Origin: Candidatus Acetothermia bacterium JdFR-50 | GTDB lineage: Bacteria; Bipolaricaulota; Bipolaricaulia; Bipolaricaulales; Bipolaricaulaceae | NCBI GenBank assembly: GCA_002010365.1 | Contig: MTNL01000074.1 | Location: 1-5,539, forward strand | Reading direction: 5' to 3' | DNA: 5,539 nucleotides | In this document: positions 1 to 5,148 of the stretch, piece after piece | Numbering within the stretch: the stretch's first letter is position 1 | Layout of the letters: every line of letters starts with the position of its first letter | Program-made: the position numbers and the translations under genes | Notes under the pieces: model-generated | What the model was told of the DNA's origin: nothing | Database searches by the model: none | Seen by the model: only the letters and a program-made list of their open reading frames with translations

Positions 1-569
1 CGTGTGACACCTTGGATATCCTCTTCGGTACCGGTGGCCACGATCTCCCATCCCGGCGGGGCCTGGATCTCCACCGCATATTCCGCCACCTCGGCCACCA
101 CAGCATCGCCCCATCCCAAAACCGGCTCCACGATCCATTCCCCATGCCAGGGGGCAAGGAACGGGTATGCCTGCGCGACCGATACCGACTCCGCTCCCGC
201 TGTCAAAGTCCCGTAGCCCCTGCCCGGGAAAAGGGGAATCTCGAGGGAATAGGAGAACGTCACGGAGAAACTCTGTCCCTCCTTTACCGCGGGGAAGACG
301 ACTACCGCGGTGGTGTCCTCCGAATTCCACGGGATCTCGCCTTCCCCCCCGCTCACCGAGTGCAGGATCGGCGGAGCGTCATAGCCCTGGAAGAAACGGA
401 AGACCAGGACATCCTCGGGGGCCCGGCCCACAACCTGGGCTTTTCCCTCCAGCGTCCAGCCATCCCAGTGAGGATAGAGCTGGAAGCTCAACCGGTAAGA
501 CAATTCGGACGCAGTGGCAGAGAGAAAGAAGATTAGGACCGAAATAACAATGCACGAGAATCTACTCAA
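1..569 (-). CDS. Secreted M1-family aminopeptidase-like protein, N-terminal part (partial at window edge)
   Basis: An open frame of 189 codons runs off the left edge. Residues 1-20 form a classical signal peptide: a short basic start (SRF), a hydrophobic core (IVISVLIFFL) and an ATA-S type I cleavage site. The rest is rich in beta strands. Around residues 135-180 it carries AYPFLAPWHGEW, then GWGDAVVAEVAEYAVEIQAP and GWEIVATG. This matches the pattern in the N-terminal beta domain of bacterial M1 zinc aminopeptidase-like proteins (YP-hlap-GW ... GDp--sevadY-V-i--P-g-evvatG). The HExxH zinc motif would lie beyond the window, so catalytic competence cannot be judged. The TTG start at 569 is chosen because it directly precedes the signal peptide, has an AGGAG site 9 nt upstream, and the only upstream in-frame stop is the ftsZ TGA two codons earlier. 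The 3-bp gap to ftsZ implies co-transcription. The protein is probably periplasmic or cell-surface. Confidence 0.72.
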   Translation of the reverse strand, partial: MSRFSCIVISVLIFFLSATASELSYRLSFQLYPHWDGWTLEGKAQVVGRAPEDVLVFRFFQGYDAPPILHSVSGGEGEIPWNSEDTTAVVVFPAVKEGQSFSVTFSYSLEIPLFPGRGYGTLTAGAESVSVAQAYPFLAPWHGEWIVEPVLGWGDAVVAEVAEYAVEIQAPPGWEIVATGTEEDIQGVT

Positions 570-572
570 CCT

Positions 573-1895
573 TCAACGCTCCTGGCGACGCAGGAAGGCG
601 GGATAGTCGAGGTCGGTGCGATCGACCTTCTTCCCCTTCTTGGTGGGAGGCACTTTGGGGATCTCCTCTTCCTCCTCCATGATGAAGACCTCCTGGAAGT
701 CAGCGGCGATCACGGTGATCCGGAGAAACCCGGTAAACTCGTCCCTGACCACCGCTCCGAAGACGAGCTCGGCCTCGGTGAGGGCTTCTTTGCGCACCGT
801 CTCCGCGGCCTGGGTCACCTCCGCCAGGGTGAGATCTTCCCCTCCGGTGACGTTGAGGAGGATTTTGCGAGCGCCCCGGATGGTCCCCCCCTCCAGGAGG
901 GGGTTCTGGCATGCCTCCTTGGCGGCACGCACGGCACGGTTGTCTCCCTGGGCCTCACCGGTACCCATCATCGCCGTCCCTGCGCCCCGGAGCACCGAGG
1001 CCACATCGGCGAAGTCCAGGTTCACCACCCCCGGCACGGTGATGAGATCGGTGATGCCCTGGACGCCCTTGAGGAGGACGTCATTGGCCAAAGAGAACGC
1101 CTGGAGCATGGTGGGCTTTTGGTGCGCGAGGGAGAAAAGCTTGTCGTTATCGATCACGATCACCACGTCCGCCGCCTCGCGAAGCTCCTTCAGCCCCTCC
1201 TTGGCCCGCTCCGCCCGGGCCGCGCCCTCGAAGGAGAAGGGCAAGGTCACCACCCCCACGGTGAGGGCGCCCAACTCCCGGGCGATCCGAGCGATCACCG
1301 GGGAAGCGCCGGTACCCGTGCCGCCCCCCAAACCGCATGTCAAGAATACGAGGTCCGCCCCCTCAAGGAGCGACCTGAGCTCCCAGGCCACCTCCTCGGC
1401 GGCGAGTCTGCCCTTGTGGCGGTCCCCGCCAGTGCTCCGCCCCCCCGTCACCTCGCGGCCTAGCTCCAGCTTCTCATCCGCCCGGCAGACGGAGAGGATC
1501 TGGGAATCGGTGTCCACTGCCACGGTACGCACGCCCCGCAACCCCACCTCCCGGATTCTCCCCAAGGCGTTGATCCCCCCATTGCCCACTCCCACCACCA
1601 CAATGTTCGCTCCCGGCTCCTCCTCCGCCGCCCGCTCGATTTCTTCCACCAAGGGGAGCTCGGTGACCTGGACCGCCACCGGACCGAACACTTCTTCCAC
1701 CGCGGCCCGGAGCTTGGGGAGCTTGCGGATAACGTAGTTCTTTTTGAATTTACTCTCCACCTCGATGATCAGGACATCGCCACTTTTGCGGACCTTAGCG
1801 GGATCGGAGGGAAGACAGGCGCGGAGGACTTGGTCCTTGAGCGCCCCCAAGACCTGGCGCCACTTTTGGTGAAGCCCCTTCTCTCGCTCGTCCAT
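573..1895 (-). CDS. ftsZ: Cell division protein FtsZ with an N-terminal DnaA-domain-I/tau-like extension
   Basis: Tubulin-like GTPase that forms the cytoplasmic division ring. The GTPase core spans about residues 97-400: T1 GVGNGGINALGR (102-113), T4 GGGTGTG (190-196), T5 PFSFEG (219-224), T6 IDNDKL (248-253) and the catalytic T7 loop NLDFADV (292-298). A short linker (401-427), acidic then basic, leads to DLDYPAFLRRQ (428-438), an excellent match to the conserved C-terminal peptide that binds FtsA/SepF/ZipA-type partners. Oddities: residues 1-96 are far longer than the usual short FtsZ N-terminus, and residues about 10-80 resemble DnaA domain I or the gamma/tau C-terminal domain. T2 has VDTD where NTD is usual, and T3 has TGGRSTGGDR where TRGLGAG-NP is usual. 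ATG 1895 is preceded by a weak AAAGGG; an internal start at residues 82-83 (TTG/GTG) is possible but has no clear ribosome site. No other dcw-cluster gene lies nearby. It could be a second FtsZ paralogue. Confidence 0.95.
   Translation of the reverse strand: MDEREKGLHQKWRQVLGALKDQVLRACLPSDPAKVRKSGDVLIIEVESKFKKNYVIRKLPKLRAAVEEVFGPVAVQVTELPLVEEIERAAEEEPGANIVVVGVGNGGINALGRIREVGLRGVRTVAVDTDSQILSVCRADEKLELGREVTGGRSTGGDRHKGRLAAEEVAWELRSLLEGADLVFLTCGLGGGTGTGASPVIARIARELGALTVGVVTLPFSFEGAARAERAKEGLKELREAADVVIVIDNDKLFSLAHQKPTMLQAFSLANDVLLKGVQGITDLITVPGVVNLDFADVASVLRGAGTAMMGTGEAQGDNRAVRAAKEACQNPLLEGGTIRGARKILLNVTGGEDLTLAEVTQAAETVRKEALTEAELVFGAVVRDEFTGFLRITVIAADFQEVFIMEEEEEIPKVPPTKKGKKVDRTDLDYPAFLRRQER
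579..583 (-). promoter_or_regulatory. Ribosome binding site of the M1-like gene (supports TTG start)
   Basis: AGGAG on the minus strand lies inside the last codons of ftsZ, 9 nt before the TTG at 569. It supports this rare start codon and translational coupling to ftsZ. Confidence 0.55.
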
Positions 1896-1936
1896 GGCCC
1901 TTTCCCATTGTGTCCCCAGGCAGGGATTTGGTCAAC
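1896..1936 (-). promoter_or_regulatory. Candidate promoter in the gap before ftsZ
   Basis: On the minus strand the 41-bp gap between the HAD gene and ftsZ contains TTGACC (1930-1935), a 17-nt spacer and CACAAT (1907-1912). These match the sigma-70-type -35 at 5 of 6 and the -10 at 4 of 6 positions. The -10 ends 11 nt before the ftsZ ATG, so a transcript from here would have almost no leader. The box could allow ftsZ expression independent of the upstream genes. It is short and could be chance. Confidence 0.35.
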
Positions 1937-2581
1937 TTAGGGGATCAATGAAGGTATTTCCCTGAAATCATGGGTTACCACATGGGCTGCCTTTTCCACC
2001 CGAGGATCCTTGGGGGCGTAGGCGATCCCGAAACCCACAGTACGGAAGACCACGATGTCGTTGAAGTTGTCGCCCACGAAGGCCACCTCCCCAGGATCGA
2101 GGCCGTACTCCGCCACCACCCTGCGCACCACCTTATCTTTCTCCCACAGGGGAACGCGCAGGATCGCCCGGCCGCTGAAACGCCCCTCCCGCACCTCGAG
2201 CACGTTGGCGATGGCGAAGTCCAATCCCAGGTCCTCCCGCACGTAGTCCGCCACCAGGCTCAGGCCCGAGGAGACGATCCCCAGGATCATCCCCCGGGCC
2301 TTGAGCTCCCCGATGGCCTCCCGCGCCCCCTGGGGATAAGGGGGCGGGAGGAGGCGTTCCAGGATGGGGCGGACCTCTTTGCCGGCAAGGAGCGCGGCGT
2401 TCGCCTGGAGCCACCGGTCGTAGAGCTCCGGGTGGGGGAGATAGCGTTCCTGCACCCGGCGCCACTCCTCGGCGAGCCCGGCGGCGACCCCGATGGCACC
2501 CCAGCTGGACTCGAAATCCACCTCGCGATACCGCACCAGGGTCCCGTCGAGATCGAAGAAGACGGCGCGGATCCTCCTCAT
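1937..2581 (-). CDS. HAD-superfamily hydrolase, HAD-IB / phosphoserine-phosphatase-like
   Basis: A 214-residue cytosolic phosphatase with all four HAD motifs. Motif I is FDLDGTL (9-15, nucleophile D10 and acid D12), motif II is the serine of VSSG (S104 or S105), motif III is a lysine in EKDK (K148 or K150), and motif IV is GDNFND (170-175). The helical insert after motif I (about 18-85) is a C1-type cap. The segment GLDFAIANVLEVREGRFSG (119-137) strongly resembles SerB-type phosphatases, where this stretch reads similarly with a leading serine-glycine-glycine motif II. Length matches SerB without its ACT domain. The exact substrate is not fixed by the sequence; phosphoserine or another small phosphomonoester is plausible. 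No serine-biosynthesis gene is nearby. Its ATG overlaps the TGA of the upstream beta-helix gene by 4 bp (ATGA) and lacks an upstream ribosome site, so translation probably depends on coupling to that gene. Confidence 0.88.
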   Translation of the reverse strand: MRRIRAVFFDLDGTLVRYREVDFESSWGAIGVAAGLAEEWRRVQERYLPHPELYDRWLQANAALLAGKEVRPILERLLPPPYPQGAREAIGELKARGMILGIVSSGLSLVADYVREDLGLDFAIANVLEVREGRFSGRAILRVPLWEKDKVVRRVVAEYGLDPGEVAFVGDNFNDIVVFRTVGFGIAYAPKDPRVEKAAHVVTHDFREIPSLIP

Positions 2582-2589
2582 GGGAGGAT
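2571..2589 (-). promoter_or_regulatory. Perfect hairpin holding the overlapping stop/start codons in its loop
   Basis: In the mRNA sense (minus strand) ATCCTCC is followed by CATGA and then GGAGGAT, giving a perfect 7-bp stem with a 5-nt loop. The loop contains the ATG of the HAD gene (2581-2579) and the TGA of the beta-helix gene (2580-2578). The 3' arm contains GGAGG, which is Shine-Dalgarno-like but lies after the start codon. The structure may help termination-reinitiation coupling. The coding sequence on both sides constrains it, so coincidence is possible. Confidence 0.45.
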
Positions 2590-4431
2590 GAGCTTTTCCA
2601 CCTTCTGGAGTCCCAACGCCTTCCAGCGTTCCTCCGGGATCTCTAGGGCGAAGATGAAGGCCTTCTCCGGCTCGTAGATTTTCTCCGGATCCGGTTCCAT
2701 GGAAATCTCTCCAACGAAGTTCCCTTCCACATCGAAAAGGATGAGCTCCAGGGGGAGGTAAACATTGCGCATGTGGAACCGAAACTTGCCGGGCTCATCC
2801 CAGACAAAGAGAATGGCTAAGTCCTTCGCCCACTCGGGGGGCAGGGCTTGGAAGCCCAAAAAGCGCTCGTGGTCCTCATCGGCCACCAAGACCTCCAACT
2901 CGGCCTCGTTTCCCTGGGAGTCCACCAATAGGGCCGTGCGCTTGCCCACGGTGGAAAGGGCCCCCAGGACCATTCCCACGACATCCCGGTCCTTGAGGGG
3001 CGCAGGGTCCTCCCCTCCACCACCGAAGTACACCGACTCATCCCCAATGCCATCTCCATCTTCGTCCTTGCCGCGATACTTCGAGTACCAATTTCCCTTC
3101 CCCATCGGCGCCCAGACGTTGTCACCCAAGTCCCGGCCGTCGCGCTCGTAATCCCAAAATAGGTTCTCGTAGATCCAGGTTTCGCGAGTCTCGGTGCCGA
3201 GGTAGATAGCCTCGAAGGAGCGGTAAAGGAGGTTCCGCCGCACCGTGTTCCCGGTGGGAAACGCTTGCTTGTAAGCTTCTTCGAAGATGATAGCGATATT
3301 GGCGAGAGCGATGAGGTTTTCCTCTATCATCCCCTGTGATCCCAAACTATCCACGCCGTATCCGCAGCGGATCATGGTGTTTTCGGCGACACGGTAATTG
3401 GACGTAGTGCCACGGATCTCCACCCCGATGTCGTTCTCGGAAAACACCGATCCGGTCACCTCGGCCCGGACGGAGGATTCGAGTTTCACCCCGATCCGAT
3501 CCTGATAGAAGAGGTTGTGAGCAGCCGTGAAATCCTGGGACGCCCCGGCGACATAGATGCCAATGGCGTTTTTGTAGAAAGTGTTCCCCTTCACCGTCAC
3601 CGAGTTAGACGCGTCAACGCTCACCCCATGGCCATTTACGAAGAGGCCACAGTTTTCCACCTGGGTATTGTCGGAGAGGAACACCTTCACGCCAGCGAGC
3701 TTGCTGTTGGCGATCCGCTTACAGTCCCGAATGATGACGGCCTGGGAGTGGTAAACGCTGATCCCTACGGCGGGATTGAGAAAGAGATCCGCGCCTTGGA
3801 CGGTGATTCCTTCGGAGAAAACGATATAAATTCCATCCCCGTTGTAAACCTTGACGCCCGAGAGGACGACGTTTCGGGAAAAGGCCAAGGTGATATGGCC
3901 GGCCTCTATGCCCGATATCTCCTCTCCCTCCAGGCCGAAGTAGTACTTGACTGGCCGTCCGTTGACGGTGTTGGTGTCCGAGATAGCGTGATCGAAATGG
4001 GCCCGGTCCAAACCGGTCACCCGGAGTCCCAATCGTTTCACTTCCAGGTAATTATCGCTGAGGGTGAAGTCGGTGGAATTAGCGATGATGATCCCGTTAA
4101 GGGAGTCCCTTACGATGTTGTCCTCGACGGTCCCGTGGGAGGAGAAGTTCACGTAAATGGCCGCACCATCGGGATCCATGGCTCCGCGGACAAGACACCC
4201 CCGGATGACGAAGTACTTGTCCACGTTCTCCACTCGGATCCCGTACGGCTCCCCCTGCAAAAGGATCTCCCAGCCGGCGATGACGTATGGGTCTTCAGGT
4301 GTGCCGCTTCCGGCGACCACCCCGTTCTCCGCGGTGAAATCGTCGTTGGAGAGTATCACGATGGGCCCCCTAGTGGCCGCCATAGTCCCTACGGAAATGA
4401 GCGCCGCCAAAAGGAGCGCGAAAACTTTCAT
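2578..4431 (-). CDS. Secreted NosD-like right-handed beta-helix protein with C-terminal DUF192 domain
   Basis: A 617-residue exported protein. Residues 1-19 are a signal peptide (MKVFALLLAALISVG, cleavage near TMAA). Residues about 45-450 form a right-handed parallel beta helix of the NosD/CASH type: an opening TPEDPYVIAGWEI (44-56), repeated turns such as HGVSVDASNSVTVKGNTFYKN and IGVEIRG, and the family hallmark NTVNGRPVKYY (154-164). A GNWYSKYRGKDEDGDGIGD-type ending (446-464) follows, with a DxDGDGIGD calcium-binding-like motif. Residues about 507-610 match DUF192: FLGFQALP, then LFVWDEPG, FRFHMRNVYLPLELILFD (550-567) and FALEIPEE. Such helices often bind polysaccharide or act as surface scaffolds; nitrous-oxide NosD is a relative, but no NosF/NosY/NosZ gene is nearby, so no copper role is inferred. 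The start is firm: AAAGGAGG lies 5 nt before the ATG. It appears to be the first gene of the leftward operon. Confidence 0.9.
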   Translation of the reverse strand: MKVFALLLAALISVGTMAATRGPIVILSNDDFTAENGVVAGSGTPEDPYVIAGWEILLQGEPYGIRVENVDKYFVIRGCLVRGAMDPDGAAIYVNFSSHGTVEDNIVRDSLNGIIIANSTDFTLSDNYLEVKRLGLRVTGLDRAHFDHAISDTNTVNGRPVKYYFGLEGEEISGIEAGHITLAFSRNVVLSGVKVYNGDGIYIVFSEGITVQGADLFLNPAVGISVYHSQAVIIRDCKRIANSKLAGVKVFLSDNTQVENCGLFVNGHGVSVDASNSVTVKGNTFYKNAIGIYVAGASQDFTAAHNLFYQDRIGVKLESSVRAEVTGSVFSENDIGVEIRGTTSNYRVAENTMIRCGYGVDSLGSQGMIEENLIALANIAIIFEEAYKQAFPTGNTVRRNLLYRSFEAIYLGTETRETWIYENLFWDYERDGRDLGDNVWAPMGKGNWYSKYRGKDEDGDGIGDESVYFGGGGEDPAPLKDRDVVGMVLGALSTVGKRTALLVDSQGNEAELEVLVADEDHERFLGFQALPPEWAKDLAILFVWDEPGKFRFHMRNVYLPLELILFDVEGNFVGEISMEPDPEKIYEPEKAFIFALEIPEERWKALGLQKVEKLILP

Positions 4432-4436
4432 GTTTT

Positions 4437-4444
4437 CCTCCTTT
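4437..4444 (-). promoter_or_regulatory. Strong ribosome binding site of the beta-helix gene
   Basis: AAAGGAGG on the minus strand, separated by AAAAC from the ATG at 4431. It is a near-ideal Shine-Dalgarno site and fixes the start of the beta-helix gene. I could not identify a clear promoter for this gene in the rest of the 80-bp divergent gap. Confidence 0.85.
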
Positions 4445-4471
4445 CGTCGCTGGCCAAACGATAACGCCTCA

Positions 4472-4497
4472 ATACCCCTGGGGCAAAGGAAGGGTAT
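4472..4497. repeat. Inverted repeat ATACCC-N14-GGGTAT in the divergent promoter region
   Basis: Arms ATACCC (4472-4477) and GGGTAT (4492-4497) are perfect inverse complements separated by 14 bp. The right arm covers the first half of the TATAAT box and the left arm sits where a -35 element would be. This is the geometry of an operator for a dimeric regulator, but six-base arms can occur by chance. Confidence 0.3.
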
Positions 4498-4500
4498 AAT
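4495..4500 (+). promoter_or_regulatory. Consensus -10 box (TATAAT) for the lipoprotein gene; likely leaderless transcript
   Basis: A perfect TATAAT ends 11 nt before the ATG at 4512. Transcription would start about 5 nt before the ATG, leaving no room for a ribosome site in the leader. The nearest purine run (AGGAAGGG, 4488-4495) is upstream of the expected transcription start and too far from the ATG. No good -35 hexamer is seen at the usual spacing. The layout resembles the -10-proximal leaderless genes known from Deinococcus-Thermus and Actinobacteria. Confidence 0.55.
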
Positions 4501-4511
4501 CCGCCCGAACG

Positions 4512-5138
4512 ATGGCGGCGAAAAAGATGGCGACCGCCCTGATCGCGGCGATAGGGATCTTTGTAGCGGGGTGTTCAGCGCCCCGGGAAAAGCCCCCTGT
4601 CGCCGCCTTTACCTTTCATCCCCTGGGAGGCGAGGTCCCCCTCACCGTCACCTTCGATGCCTCGGCCTCTTACGACCAGGACGGCCGGATTGTGGAGTAC
4701 CGATGGGACTTCGGCAATGAAACCCTGGGGGAAGGTCCACTGGTCCAGCATCGATTTACGGAAGAGGGTACATATCGGATAATCCTGACCGTCTTCGACG
4801 ACGATGGCCTCTCGGGCTGCATGGCCGCGGAGATAACCGCTGGAATTTCGTATCCCTTGGACGTACTGGAGTGGCATCTCGAACCAACCACTTGGGGCCT
4901 CCGGGTAACGGGAGTGGCGAAGAACATCGGCCAACGGGTCATCGAGGCCGCGCGGGTGGCCGTGCGCTTTTACCGCTATCCCGGGGAACTCCTGCGCGAG
5001 GATTCCGAGATCCGTTACGACCTGGACCTCGCCCCGGGAGAGGAGCTCGCGTTCGTGATCACCTCGTCCCTGAGGGAATACCAAATCGATCCGGCCCTGA
5101 CGGAGATCTACACCGAGATCATCCGCTCCGACAATTAG
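4512..5138 (+). CDS. PKD-domain lipoprotein with C-terminal FxLYD-like domain
   Basis: A 208-residue predicted lipoprotein. Residues 1-21 are a lipoprotein signal: basic KK at 4-5, a hydrophobic core and the lipobox VAGC with acylated C21. Serine at +2 gives no inner-membrane retention signal, so outer-membrane or surface placement is possible. Residues about 29-110 are a PKD domain: PPVAAFTF, then FDASASYDQDG (48-58), YRWDFGN (63-69), and HRFTEEGTYRIILTVFDDDG (80-99). Residues about 115-205 look like an FxLYD-type beta domain: GVAKNIGQRVIEAARVAVRF (134-153) and LAPGEELAFVI (173-183). Both folds are extracellular protein- or glycan-interaction modules with no expected enzymatic activity; the ligand is unknown. 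The ATG at 4512 is chosen for the intact signal peptide and the -10 box just upstream. It is followed after 10 bp by the nuclease gene, probably in one transcript. Confidence 0.88.
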   Translation: MAAKKMATALIAAIGIFVAGCSAPREKPPVAAFTFHPLGGEVPLTVTFDASASYDQDGRIVEYRWDFGNETLGEGPLVQHRFTEEGTYRIILTVFDDDGLSGCMAAEITAGISYPLDVLEWHLEPTTWGLRVTGVAKNIGQRVIEAARVAVRFYRYPGELLREDSEIRYDLDLAPGEELAFVITSSLREYQIDPALTEIYTEIIRSDN

Positions 5139-5144
5139 GAGAGG
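5137..5144 (+). promoter_or_regulatory. Ribosome binding site of the nuclease gene, overlapping the lipoprotein stop codon
   Basis: AGGAGAGG begins within the TAG stop of the lipoprotein gene and lies 4 nt before the ATG at 5149 (7 nt when counted from AGGAG). It fixes the start and suggests translational coupling of the two genes. Confidence 0.75.
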
Positions 5145-5148
5145 AAAA

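Noticed and set aside
345..351. Run of seven C (G on the coding strand) in the M1-like gene as a possible phase-variation tract
   Set aside because: It is short, the frame is intact through it, and two glycine codons plus a GAA explain it.
12..536. Plus-strand open frame (174 codons) at the left edge
   Set aside because: The opposite strand gives a signal peptide plus an M1-like pattern and operon spacing. The plus frame shows no family features.
616..1737. Long plus-strand open frame (373 codons) opposite ftsZ
   Set aside because: It is antisense to an unmistakable FtsZ, rich in Ser, Arg, Pro and Thr, and has no recognisable domain. It is a by-product of GC-rich third codon positions.
1970..2677. 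Plus-strand open frame opposite the HAD gene
   Set aside because: It is His- and Pro-rich shadow translation of a gene with all four HAD motifs.
2578..4431. Nitrous-oxide reductase accessory NosD
   Set aside because: The beta-helix fold is shared by many surface proteins. No nosZ, nosF, nosY or nosL is nearby and the DUF192 tail is not part of NosD.
3517..4464. Plus-strand open frame (315 codons) opposite the beta-helix gene
   Set aside because: Its composition is shadow-like, with no signal peptide or family pattern. The minus-strand frame has a signal peptide, beta-helix repeats and a strong ribosome site.
4575..5084. Minus-strand open frame opposite the PKD lipoprotein
   Set aside because: The plus strand has a lipobox, PKD motifs and a -10 box; the minus frame has none of these.
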